Assembly: GCF_001424405.1 (NCBI RefSeq)
Contig: NZ_LMPS01000004.1
Coordinates: 988,537-1,052,536, forward strand
DNA length: 64,000 nucleotides
DNA from: Dyadobacter sp. Leaf189
Lineage (GTDB): Bacteria; Bacteroidota; Bacteroidia; Cytophagales; Spirosomataceae
Direction of reading: 5' to 3'
Of this stretch, positions 1-8,127 are shown one piece after another. How positions within the stretch are numbered: position 1 is the first letter of the stretch; every line of letters starts with the position of its first letter. The translations under genes were made by a program, and so were the position numbers. The notes under the pieces were generated by a model. That model did no database searches, was not told the origin of the DNA, and saw nothing but the letters and a program-made list of their open reading frames with translations.

Positions 1-372
1 GAAGGAATGCAAATACACAATCAGTCATTGTTCTTCAAGCGCAGGCTCGTTGAACAGTACGGGTTATTTGACGAAAGCTACCGTTTTGCATTCGACTACG
101 AGTTTGTAACCAGGTATACTTCTCATTCTCAAACCACTACACGGAAGATCGACGGGCTGGGTGGCGCGTTGCGCGTGCATGAAGATGCCAAATCGTCGAC
201 CATCGCACACGTGGGAGCTGAGGAACACAAGCGGGTTCAGGAATTGTACATTTCTAGGAACAGTTCGGCTGCGCTCAACAAAATCAAGTATCTTTGGTGC
301 CGGGTTCGTAAAATTGCTTATTTCGTTCTCCGGTCGGATTTCAAATACATTCGTTACAGATTTTCCAGATGA
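1..372 (+). CDS. Glycosyltransferase family 2, C-terminal part (partial)
   Basis: The reading frame is open from the first base, so the 5' part lies outside the window; 123 residues are visible. The stretch IHNQSLFFKRRL, then GLFDESYRFAFDYEFVTRY, matches the late part of the GT-A catalytic domain of family 2 glycosyltransferases, where an F-x-R or Y-x-R strand is followed by G-x-F-D and a D-Y-E/D-F segment. Expected role: transfer of a sugar from a nucleotide donor during surface polysaccharide synthesis at the cytoplasmic face. The stop codon overlaps the start of the polymerase-like gene (ATGA), so the two are co-transcribed. Sugar specificity cannot be read from this fragment. Confidence 0.8.
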   Translation, partial: EGMQIHNQSLFFKRRLVEQYGLFDESYRFAFDYEFVTRYTSHSQTTTRKIDGLGGALRVHEDAKSSTIAHVGAEEHKRVQELYISRNSSAALNKIKYLWCRVRKIAYFVLRSDFKYIRYRFSR

Positions 373-1703
373 ATTGGAGCTTACTTAATGTAGCTAATAA
401 TTTTAACTATCTCAGGTATTCCCTGGGCATCGCAATGATGTTCAACGGATTTCCTTTGATATTTTTTATTAGGGATACATTGGGTATCGGACCCGCCAGC
501 AGCGTTTTTACAGCGATCTTCTTTTCGCTTGCACTGGTGCTGATGGTTCCGCCGACATTGTTCAAGCGACTCTACAAGCCGAATGTGATCCTGCTTAACC
601 TGGGCCTCGGGTTTCTGTTAATGGCGCTCTATTACTTCTTTTTCCTGAATTATGTAGGAAAAGCGGTAGCCGATATCGGGAACTTCGTTTTTACATTCGG
701 GTTCATTATTCTGCTGCTGCATATCCCCAATGATATCAAAGACACCCTGATTCTGGTGGTCTTTCTGATGTCATTTTTCACAAATATCACGCTCGTTTAC
801 TCGCTTATCACCGATCCAAACTGGACACCCGGAATGCGCGCCGCGGTAAACTTCGCCAACGAAGGCGCACAGCCCGGAGGTAACCCGCACATCACTGCAA
901 GAAATGGCATAATTTGCCTGCTCAGCGCGTTTGTGATGCTCGGCAACACCAAAGATCTGATTACCAGAATTTTCCTCTTCTTCTCCATTCTGTTCGGATT
1001 GGGAGTTGTAATCCTGTCACTCGCCAAGTCGAGTTACCTTGGACTTGGTATCGCGGCATCGGCCTATTTCCTGTTCCGGTTCAAGGCGTCCGACATTGTT
1101 ACCGCAGTTGGAAATGCATTCAAATTCCGCAACTTCATCTTTATCGCCATCATCCTGGTCGGGATCAACTATTTCCTGAACCGGTACGGCGATATCCTGA
1201 ACCTGCTGCTTGGCTATTGGGATGTATTTCAGGACAGGATTCTGGATGTGATTTTTACATCTACCGGCGTGCGGCTCTCGGAAGAAGCAGATGTGGATTA
1301 TTCCGCTATGGGTAGGGTTAGCGGTTTCGGAGAATTCCTCGAAACTTTGTTCTCCTGGGACGTTTTCCTCGGACGAGGATACAAGAGCGACTATCTTGAC
1401 GTACCTATTCTGGAAGCCTGGGTGGATCAGGGCATTTTCGGGTTCTTGTTTTTCGCTAGCTTCAACTTTTTCCTGTTCCTTTTTGCTATTCGCGAAATAC
1501 GGAGGGCAACCAACGCACTGAGCACATTTCTGGCTTTCTTTTTCCTGTCTATGATGGTACTGCTTGTTACCGGCGGAAGGCCCTACGATATCGCATTCTG
1601 GTTCCCTTACGCCGTGATGATCCGGTTCCTGGGCATACGTTATCTTGACAGCTACCACCAGCGGCCGGTTGCAACCAAACTTACAACTGTCACTACCACC
1701 TAA
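369..1703 (+). CDS. O-antigen polymerase/ligase-like membrane protein (Wzy-type)
   Basis: A 444-residue protein with about ten to twelve hydrophobic segments and a longer, more polar part around residues 285-335. That part is followed by FLGRGYKSDYLDVP and ILEAWVDQGIFGF, the usual place and style of the large periplasmic loop in O-antigen polymerases and ligases. It starts inside the stop of the glycosyltransferase and is followed 57 bases later by an acyltransferase, so a role in polymerising or ligating a surface polysaccharide is likely. Polymerase and ligase cannot be told apart from sequence; neighbours favour Wzy. These proteins diverge quickly, so the call rests on topology and context. 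Confidence 0.75.
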   Translation: MNWSLLNVANNFNYLRYSLGIAMMFNGFPLIFFIRDTLGIGPASSVFTAIFFSLALVLMVPPTLFKRLYKPNVILLNLGLGFLLMALYYFFFLNYVGKAVADIGNFVFTFGFIILLLHIPNDIKDTLILVVFLMSFFTNITLVYSLITDPNWTPGMRAAVNFANEGAQPGGNPHITARNGIICLLSAFVMLGNTKDLITRIFLFFSILFGLGVVILSLAKSSYLGLGIAASAYFLFRFKASDIVTAVGNAFKFRNFIFIAIILVGINYFLNRYGDILNLLLGYWDVFQDRILDVIFTSTGVRLSEEADVDYSAMGRVSGFGEFLETLFSWDVFLGRGYKSDYLDVPILEAWVDQGIFGFLFFASFNFFLFLFAIREIRRATNALSTFLAFFFLSMMVLLVTGGRPYDIAFWFPYAVMIRFLGIRYLDSYHQRPVATKLTTVTTT

Positions 1704-1760
1704 TTTTACATTTTCCCGACCACCAGCTTACAGGCATTTCGGCAGGTCAAAATTATTCTC

Positions 1761-2810
1761 ATGAAAGGCAGAGTTGAACAACTGGATGGACTTAGGGGAA
1801 TATTTTCGGTACTTGTCATCGCCCACCATCACAACGCGTTCAAGGACGCTGACCTTTACAACAACTTTTTTGTAATCAACGCAAGTCTGTTCGTCGATTT
1901 CTTCTTCGTTCTAAGCGGCTTCGTGATTGCATTGAACTACGTAGACCGGATTCGTACCGGAAGCGACTTCTTTCAGTTTTTGAAAAAACGATTCATCCGA
2001 CTTTACCCGCTTTTGTTCTTCACGGAGATCGTATTTGTTATTGCGAATCTGGTTGGAGAACAAAGCCCGATGAAGAATGTGGCCAGCCTGGGGCTCTCCT
2101 ACTACTTTTACACTGCATTCGACGCACTTACTTTCATGGGATCCACGCCGGTGTTTGGTGCGTGGATTAGCAATAATTATCCTTCCTGGTCAATATCGGC
2201 CGAAATGATCTCTTATGTGGTGTTCGGGCTTGTGATCCTGTTTTTGCCAAAATTCAAATACTTTGCTTTTGCGCTCCTCTCGCTACTTTCTGCATTATTC
2301 ATCGTGTCAAGAGGAGAATACCTGCTTGCTTACGATTACGGATTTGTACGGGGTTTGCTGTGCTTTTGCTTCGGCATTTTCACGCATTTGATTTTAAGTA
2401 AAAAAACATTCAAGCTTACAATCCTTGAAATTCCTTTCCTGATCGTCCTGCTGGCTGCTATGTATGCAGTTCACCACCTGGATCTTAACCTTTGGAAATT
2501 GGCATTCCCAGTGCTGTTTTCAGCCGGCATTATCATCTTTGCCAGCTCCGACGGAATAGTTACGCGGCTTCTTTCCAGCGCTCCTTTTCAATATTTGGGC
2601 AAGATATCCTACTCCATTTACCTCAATCACGCGCTGGTGCTGATTTTAGTCAATGTGGTACTTTTCAGGTTCCTCAAATCCGAGCCTACGAGCCTGATGA
2701 TCGCCGTTTCGCTGGTCACATCTATTTCCCTCACCATTGCCTATTCGCATTTTACCTACGAATGGATTGAAATGCGTTTTGGGAAATTTTTACGGGACAA
2801 ATGGAGTTAG
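1761..2810 (+). CDS. Acyltransferase 3 family membrane protein
   Basis: A 349-residue integral membrane protein. The N-terminus VEQLDGLRGIFSVLVIAHHH is the hallmark of acyltransferase family 3, in which a loop histidine is thought to act in transfer of acetyl or other acyl groups to sugars of lipopolysaccharide or exopolysaccharide. FFVLSGFVIALNYVDR and a KRFIRLYPL motif follow, both typical of the family, and about ten membrane segments run to the end. It follows the polymerase-like gene on the same strand, so decoration of the same polysaccharide is the likely job. The acyl group and target sugar are unknown. Confidence 0.88.
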   Translation: MKGRVEQLDGLRGIFSVLVIAHHHNAFKDADLYNNFFVINASLFVDFFFVLSGFVIALNYVDRIRTGSDFFQFLKKRFIRLYPLLFFTEIVFVIANLVGEQSPMKNVASLGLSYYFYTAFDALTFMGSTPVFGAWISNNYPSWSISAEMISYVVFGLVILFLPKFKYFAFALLSLLSALFIVSRGEYLLAYDYGFVRGLLCFCFGIFTHLILSKKTFKLTILEIPFLIVLLAAMYAVHHLDLNLWKLAFPVLFSAGIIIFASSDGIVTRLLSSAPFQYLGKISYSIYLNHALVLILVNVVLFRFLKSEPTSLMIAVSLVTSISLTIAYSHFTYEWIEMRFGKFLRDKWS

Positions 2811-2880
2811 ATAAGCAGAGAACGAAGCAGCACGCCCGTTCTTGAACTGTCAAACCAAACACTTCAAAACAAAAGAAATC

Positions 2881-3177
2881 ATGGCGACTTTCTCAGAACT
2901 CATCAATGGAAACAAACCAGTATTGGTAGATTTTTCAGCTGAATGGTGCGGACCTTGTAAAATGATGAAGCCAATTCTCGACGAGTTAAAGGCTGATTTA
3001 GGAGATTCAACAACGATTATCAAAGTAGATGTAGATAAGAATAAGGCTGCTGCCAGCGCTTACAAAATCCAGGGTGTACCTACATTGATCGTGTTTAAAA
3101 ATGGTAAACCGATGTGGAGACAATCGGGTGTGGTACAGGCTGCCCAGCTGAAATCGATCATCAAAAAATATATCTGA
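2881..3177 (+). CDS. trxA: Thioredoxin
   Basis: A 98-residue cytoplasmic thioredoxin. The redox motif WCGPC is at residues 22-26, after the LVDFSAEWC strand, and the conserved cis-proline region [13 protein letters not shown] is in the C-terminal half. The length is normal for a single-domain thioredoxin. An upstream in-frame ATG at 2842 would add 13 residues unlike any thioredoxin N-terminus, so the ATG at 2881 (MATFSELI) is preferred. The pentapeptide-repeat gene starts 22 bases downstream and may be co-transcribed. Several thioredoxin paralogues usually occur in such genomes, so whether this is the main one is unknown. Confidence 0.92.
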   Translation: MATFSELINGNKPVLVDFSAEWCGPCKMMKPILDELKADLGDSTTIIKVDVDKNKAAASAYKIQGVPTLIVFKNGKPMWRQSGVVQAAQLKSIIKKYI

Positions 3178-3199
3178 CCTTTCACCTGAGACAAAGCAT

Positions 3200-3745
3200 T
3201 TGGAATCCATTAACAATGCAGATTTCACCGACAGAAAACCTTCGGAATCTGCTTATGAGCAAATTACGTTCAATAACTGCACGTTTTCCGATCTGTCGGG
3301 AATTGATTTTATAGATTGTATTTTCAAGAATTGCAACCTGAGCAATGCGCTTCTTAAAAACTGCAAAGTCTCTGACATTCAGTTTATCAACTGCAAATTG
3401 CTCGGGGTTAACTTTTCAGAAACGAAAGACTTCGCCTTTGCTGCCAGGTTTGAAGAATGCATTCTTGACTATGCCATTTTTGAGCGGAAGAAGCTGAATA
3501 AGACGACTTTCAGTAAATGCAAGATACACGGTGCGGATTTCACGCAGGCTGATCTTTCCAAATGCAAGTTGCACGATTGTGATTTCTGGGACGCCGTGTT
3601 CGATAATACCAATCTGGCCGGTCTTGACTTCACTACCAGCAAGAATTTTACGATTGACCCTACTTCCAATAATGTTAAAAAGGCAAAATTTTTGTCCTCG
3701 GATCTAGCCGGCTTGCTTACCCGTTTTGACATCATTATCAAGTAG
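3200..3745 (+). CDS. Pentapeptide repeat-containing protein
   Basis: A 181-residue protein built of five-residue repeats with a central Phe or Leu (for example CTFSD, CIFKN, CNLSN, CKLLG, ADLSK), the pattern that folds into a square beta-helix. It has no signal peptide. There is no internal in-frame ATG at all, so translation must begin at a non-ATG codon; TTG at 3200, 22 bases after the thioredoxin stop, gives the full repeat region. It lacks the size and symmetry of Qnr-type gyrase protectors and is closer to small Bacteroidota proteins of unknown function. The cysteine content of the repeats (about a dozen Cys) is notable next to a thioredoxin. Confidence 0.85.
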   Translation: MESINNADFTDRKPSESAYEQITFNNCTFSDLSGIDFIDCIFKNCNLSNALLKNCKVSDIQFINCKLLGVNFSETKDFAFAARFEECILDYAIFERKKLNKTTFSKCKIHGADFTQADLSKCKLHDCDFWDAVFDNTNLAGLDFTTSKNFTIDPTSNNVKKAKFLSSDLAGLLTRFDIIIK

Positions 3746-3804
3746 TATTTTGAAGCGATTCTCATTTTTCGTTTCTTGACAAAATCAAATTACGATTCCG
3801 CATT

Positions 3805-4914
3805 ATGTCCGTTCAATTGTTCGCCAGCCAGGTATTCACAGGTTCAGAAGTTGTAAAAGACCAGCTCATCCAGATTGTAGAAGGCAAAATAGCAAGCATG
3901 GAATACGCCCAGCCAGATCCTGGTGTAACGCGCATACCAAATTTGGCCGCCGGCCTTTTCGATAGTCACATCAATGGAGGCGAGCGGTTTTACTTCACGG
4001 AACGTGCCGACGAGGAAACCATTGACGATATCTATACTGCCAGTGTAAATACGGGAACAGCTTACGTTCTTCCGACATTGATAACTTCTCCGCACACGAA
4101 CATTCTGAAAGGAATTGAAGCAACGCGGAGCTATATGGAAAAGAATCCAGGTTCTGGAGTACTCGGAATGCACCTGGAAGGCCCTTTTCTGAACCCGATA
4201 AAGCGCGGCGCCCACCTCACGGAGTTCGTCAGAAAACCGACGAATGCGGAATTGGAGGAGATTATTGCTGTTGGAAAAGGTATAATCCGGTTGATCACGA
4301 TTGCGCCGGAAATGTTTACGGAAGACCAGATCCGGATGCTCCTTGACTCGGGGATAATTGTTTCCGCCGGCCATTCGAACGCAACTTATGATGAAGCGGT
4401 GAAGGCTTTTGGACAGGGAATTCAGCTGGTAACGCATTTGTACAATGCAATGTCCGCATTTGGCCACCGCTCGCCCGGACTTGTGGGTGCTACATTTGAT
4501 ACAGAATCCGTGTATGCTCCCTTGATTATTGATGGTGTGCATTGCGATTTCGGCGCGGCTAGTGTTGCTTATAAAATCAAGAAAGATAAATTATTCCTGA
4601 TCTCAGATGCATTGTTTCTCGGCGAGAAAGTGACCGAGTTTAAATGGGGCGAATTTGATGCTTACCTGAAAAATGGGCGGTACACCAATTCGGATGGAAA
4701 TCTGGCAGGTGCTACCATTTCCCTGGCAGATGCAGTAAGGAATGCAGTTCAGATCGTGGGAATACCTTTGCAGGAAGCGATTGAAATGGCTACGATCCGG
4801 CCCGCACAGGCACTGGGTTTAGCTGATCAGATAGGCAAAATTGAGATAGGCTACCCCGCTGTTTTTACCACATTCAATGATGACCTCTCGGATTTTCAGG
4901 TTTTAAAGTACTGA
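3805..4914 (+). CDS. nagA: N-acetylglucosamine-6-phosphate deacetylase
   Basis: A 369-residue amidohydrolase-fold enzyme predicted to deacetylate GlcNAc-6-phosphate to glucosamine-6-phosphate in amino-sugar catabolism. Visible motifs: LFDSHINGG at 51-59, HLEGPF at 123-128 (metal-binding Glu), AGHSNA with His190, HLYNAM with His211, DGVH at 243-246, and the catalytic Asp in SDA (Asp268). These follow the NagA order and spacing. The next gene is convergent only 9 bases away. The matching deaminase-like gene lies about 39 kb away at 43.4 kb rather than beside it, so this is not a compact nag operon. Cytoplasmic. Confidence 0.92.
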   Translation: MSVQLFASQVFTGSEVVKDQLIQIVEGKIASMEYAQPDPGVTRIPNLAAGLFDSHINGGERFYFTERADEETIDDIYTASVNTGTAYVLPTLITSPHTNILKGIEATRSYMEKNPGSGVLGMHLEGPFLNPIKRGAHLTEFVRKPTNAELEEIIAVGKGIIRLITIAPEMFTEDQIRMLLDSGIIVSAGHSNATYDEAVKAFGQGIQLVTHLYNAMSAFGHRSPGLVGATFDTESVYAPLIIDGVHCDFGAASVAYKIKKDKLFLISDALFLGEKVTEFKWGEFDAYLKNGRYTNSDGNLAGATISLADAVRNAVQIVGIPLQEAIEMATIRPAQALGLADQIGKIEIGYPAVFTTFNDDLSDFQVLKY

Positions 4915-4923
4915 AAGCACTTA

Positions 4924-7122
4924 CTATAAAACCAACATACCGCCATTCTTCAAGTCCAGCCAGGTTTTGGTTTTTCTGAATTGATCAAAATCCCCTAAAC
5001 CTGCTGCTTCATATTGTCGGGCGAATTGCTCGAAAAGCATTGGTTCGGAATTACTGATCAGCAACTTAGGAAAAATCTCAACCAGCCAGTCAGCAACAGG
5101 AACATCGGCTTCAACTGCCCATTCCTTCTTCTTATTATAAAATACCAGCTCAGCAAGTTCGACAACGCGATTGCCTCGCTTTTCTTCAAAAACAGCCATT
5201 TCAGGTAAGCTTCCCAACCAAACAATAACCGCATTGGGCCGGGCTGCCGACTCCGGAAGCGCGCTGATGCTCTTTGCAATATAGTTAGGTGGTATCGAGG
5301 TAACAGGCACCTTGAAATCAAACCAGCGTGAATGTGGAAAATCCAGACAAACCCCGTGCAGGTAATTAAAAAGCGACTTCCTTAATCCTTCTGAAAAACG
5401 TTCGTGATCAGCCCCAAGCGGATCGTGGTGTTCGAGGTCATTATTGGCAAAATGCCCGTTTTCAGGCCCGATTCGCATGACATCAAATTCTTCGGGATGC
5501 AGTCCGACGGGACTGTGCGCCGTCATCGCAAAGCGGTGCCAAAACCCGGACTGCACAATGCCAGCCTGAAACAGCTGCCTGACCATTTCCAGGGAATCAA
5601 TTGTCTCTTGTGCGGTTTGTGTCGGGAAACCGTACATTAAATAAGCATGTACCATGATCCCGGCCTGCGTAAATGCATCAGCTACGCGCGCAACCTGAGC
5701 TACTGTCACACCCTTTTTCATTTTTTCCAGCAGACGGTCAGAAGCCACTTCCAGCCCGCCGGAAATTGCAATGCAGCCGGAAGCTTTCAACAGCAGACAA
5801 AGATCGTGTGTAAAATTCTTTTCAAACCGGATGTTGGTCCACCAAACCACCGTCAGCTTTCTCCTGATTATTTCCAGCGCCAGGTCGCGCAGCAATGCAG
5901 GTGGAGCGGCCTCGTCGACGAAGTGGAATCCATTTTGATTGGTTTGCGCAATGATTTCTTCAATCCTATCACACAATAGAGCAGCCGTCATAGGTTCGTA
6001 TCGACGGATATAATCCAGGGAAATGTCGCAAAACGAGCATTTGCCCCAGTAACATCCATGGGCCAGCGTAAGCTTGTTCCAGCGACCGTCGCTCCAAAGG
6101 CGGTGCATTGGATTTACTATCTCGATTACCGACAGATAATCATGAAGCGGCAGGTCGCTGTAATCCGGAGTTCCCGTATCCCGCTGCGCCACATCACGCT
6201 CCTTCGCGCCATTGTGGTACACTACCGCTCCATTCACACGCGAGTAAACGCGCTTCATTTCTCCGATTGCCCTGTTTCCATCAATATAGTCGAGCAGTGA
6301 AAGAAGTGGCGCCTCTCCGTCATCGAGACACACAAAATCAATGTAATTGAAAACGCGTGGCTCTCTCAATGTGCGTAATTCCGTATTAGGAAAACCGCCG
6401 CCCATTGCGATTTTAACAGCAGGATAATGCTCTTTCAAATACTGCCCGCATTTAAAGCCGCCATACAGGTTACCTGGAAAAGGCACTGAAATGCACACCA
6501 GGTCAGGCTGGTACTGCTGCATTTTACGCGCCAAAACGTCTTTTAAGATCTGCGAGAGCAAGGTATCAGGTTGTTCCAGTGCTTCTTCCATTTCATCGAA
6601 GCTTGTCGCTGATCTGCCTAAATGCTCGGCATATCTGCTGAAACCAAAATGCGGGTCAATTGCTTCCTGGATCAGGTCACCAAGATCTTCAAGATATAAC
6701 GTTGCGAGATGCCGGGCTTTATCGTGAATGCCCATTGTACCAAAAGCCCAGTCCATATCTTCCAACTGCTGAAAGCGACTGGCTTCGGGCAGGTAACTTC
6801 TGTCGCAAATGCTGTGGGCAAGCGTCGGATTATTATTTTTCAGGAAGCGGATAACAGGATCTATCGTGCTGATATATTCATCGCGGAGCGAGTAAATACG
6901 AAAGCTGTTTTCAGTCAGCTCCGCATCTGAATCGTCGAGCTGCTGAAAAAGCTGTCGGAGTCCTTTCGAAGAAAACAGCTCCAAAATCACATCAATGCCC
7001 AGATCAGCCTGATAAGATTCCCGCCCCAGCGTATTCAAAAACCCTTTCAGATAAGCCGTAGCCGGATAAGGTGTATTGAGCTGAGTAAAAGGCGGTGTGA
7101 TGAAGAGCGTTTTCTGTTGCAA
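4924..7122 (-). CDS. B12-binding-domain radical SAM protein
   Basis: A 732-residue protein. The first about 200 residues start with LFITPPFTQLNTPYPATAYL; the stretch that follows (DLVCISVPFPGNLYGGFKCG, then IAMGGGFPN) resembles a cobalamin-binding Rossmann domain. The radical SAM core carries Cys357, Cys362 and Cys365 in GCYWGKCSFCD, a CX4CX2C spacing also seen in other B12-binding radical SAM proteins in place of the classical CX3CX2C. A long C-terminal part follows. The reaction cannot be inferred; the family includes methyltransferases and ring-forming enzymes. The start is TTG at 7122, as no in-frame ATG precedes the conserved N-terminus. A TAACTTTG -7 element lies just upstream. A Fic gene diverges from the same gap. 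Confidence 0.85.
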   Translation of the reverse strand: MQQKTLFITPPFTQLNTPYPATAYLKGFLNTLGRESYQADLGIDVILELFSSKGLRQLFQQLDDSDAELTENSFRIYSLRDEYISTIDPVIRFLKNNNPTLAHSICDRSYLPEASRFQQLEDMDWAFGTMGIHDKARHLATLYLEDLGDLIQEAIDPHFGFSRYAEHLGRSATSFDEMEEALEQPDTLLSQILKDVLARKMQQYQPDLVCISVPFPGNLYGGFKCGQYLKEHYPAVKIAMGGGFPNTELRTLREPRVFNYIDFVCLDDGEAPLLSLLDYIDGNRAIGEMKRVYSRVNGAVVYHNGAKERDVAQRDTGTPDYSDLPLHDYLSVIEIVNPMHRLWSDGRWNKLTLAHGCYWGKCSFCDISLDYIRRYEPMTAALLCDRIEEIIAQTNQNGFHFVDEAAPPALLRDLALEIIRRKLTVVWWTNIRFEKNFTHDLCLLLKASGCIAISGGLEVASDRLLEKMKKGVTVAQVARVADAFTQAGIMVHAYLMYGFPTQTAQETIDSLEMVRQLFQAGIVQSGFWHRFAMTAHSPVGLHPEEFDVMRIGPENGHFANNDLEHHDPLGADHERFSEGLRKSLFNYLHGVCLDFPHSRWFDFKVPVTSIPPNYIAKSISALPESAARPNAVIVWLGSLPEMAVFEEKRGNRVVELAELVFYNKKKEWAVEADVPVADWLVEIFPKLLISNSEPMLFEQFARQYEAAGLGDFDQFRKTKTWLDLKNGGMLVL

Positions 7123-7143
7123 AGCGGCAGTTTCTTTTTAATA

Positions 7144-7151
7144 CAAAGTTA
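7144..7151 (-). promoter_or_regulatory. Candidate -7 element of the radical SAM gene
   Basis: On the minus strand this reads TAACTTTG, a full match to the Bacteroidota TAnnTTTG element. The -33 position, 19 bases upstream, holds CTG rather than TTG. Transcription would begin about 15 bases before the TTG start at 7122. Confidence 0.45.
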
Positions 7152-7186
7152 AGGTTACCATTGAAAAGAACAGGAATTACCTATTA

Positions 7187-7214
7187 TTGTTCCTTTTTAA
7201 AACATTTACATTCG
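7187..7214 (+). promoter_or_regulatory. Candidate promoter of the Fic gene
   Basis: TTG at 7187-7189, 17 bases, then TACATTCG at 7207-7214, close to the Bacteroidota consensus TTG-N17-23-TAnnTTTG with one mismatch. The predicted transcript would start near 7221, after the TTG codon at 7161 but just before the ATG at 7230, which argues for the shorter protein. Confidence 0.4.
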
Positions 7215-7229
7215 TCGGCAACACCGGGT

Positions 7230-8009
7230 ATGAAAGTCCTACCAGAACAGTTTTTAGAAAAATACCTCCAACTGATTGATTTCGACTTGTCACTTGCGTT
7301 TGACGAAATTCAGAATGCCAGCCTTTCTCCCAATAGCTTTACATTCTACACGTCGGTAGCAGTTATTTCCTCGTCTAAGATAGAAGGTGAGACAATGGAA
7401 GTTGACAGTTACCTGAAACATAAGTTACAGAATATAGAATACCTTCCGGAGCTGACCGAAAAGCCAAATGATCTTTTTAAAGCCTATTTGTTTGCGAAGG
7501 AAAACCATCTTACCTCTGAAAATTTTCTGAATGCACATACGATTATTTCACAGCATTTACTCCCGGAAAAGTGGCGGGGAGTTTATCGCCGGAATGAAAT
7601 GCTTGTACTTGAACATCAATCGGGAAAGATTCAGTTTGAAGCCGCGCCGTTTCACATAGTACAAACCGAAATGCAGCAGCTTTGGGATGATATAACCAGT
7701 TTGCTTGCAAGGGAACTCTCGCTGGAAGAGGTATTTTATTATGCCTCCTGGATTCACCTGCAATTCGTTTGTATTCACCCGTTTAATGATGCAAACGGAA
7801 GAGCGGGAAGGCTACTGGAAAAGTGGTTTTTAGCGGCAAAGCTAGGTTCTAATGCATGGTATGTGCAGTCTGAAAAATACTATTACCAGCACGTGAGAGA
7901 GTACTATAAAAACCTTAACAAGCTGGGTATCTTCTATGAAAAGCTGAATTTTGAAGCTGCAATGCCATTCCTTTTGATGTTACCTGCTTCACTGAAACCT
8001 GCCGACTAA
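7230..8009 (+). CDS. Fic family protein (AMP-transfer fold)
   Basis: Fic-domain protein of 259 residues from ATG 7230 (282 from an in-frame TTG at 7161). The catalytic loop HPFNDANGRAGR follows the HPFx(D/E)GNGRxxR pattern, with Ala in place of the first Gly. Upstream, SSKIEG fits the inhibitory helix motif (S/T)xxxE(G/N) found before the Fic core in self-inhibited class II enzymes. Such enzymes usually transfer AMP from ATP to hydroxyl groups of target proteins, and removal activity is also known. The shorter start is chosen because a promoter-like pair ends at 7214. No antitoxin partner is visible beside it. Target unknown. Confidence 0.87.
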   Translation: MKVLPEQFLEKYLQLIDFDLSLAFDEIQNASLSPNSFTFYTSVAVISSSKIEGETMEVDSYLKHKLQNIEYLPELTEKPNDLFKAYLFAKENHLTSENFLNAHTIISQHLLPEKWRGVYRRNEMLVLEHQSGKIQFEAAPFHIVQTEMQQLWDDITSLLARELSLEEVFYYASWIHLQFVCIHPFNDANGRAGRLLEKWFLAAKLGSNAWYVQSEKYYYQHVREYYKNLNKLGIFYEKLNFEAAMPFLLMLPASLKPAD

Positions 8010-8127
8010 TATGCGCTTGCAGCAACTACTGCAGGATTACCAGCAACATTACCAAACCATAAAATCAACCCGCCTCAATAGTCCTATCCCTACGCAAAAT
8101 GGTATCATTGTAGTGAAACAACCGACT

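Noticed and set aside
3844..4542. Long minus-strand open frame of 232 codons
   Set aside because: Fully antisense to nagA, with low-complexity Arg/Cys/His-rich translation and no motif; a shadow of the coding strand.
8011..8127. N-terminal extension of the purple acid phosphatase-like protein
   Set aside because: It would place 39 polar residues before an otherwise clear signal peptide.
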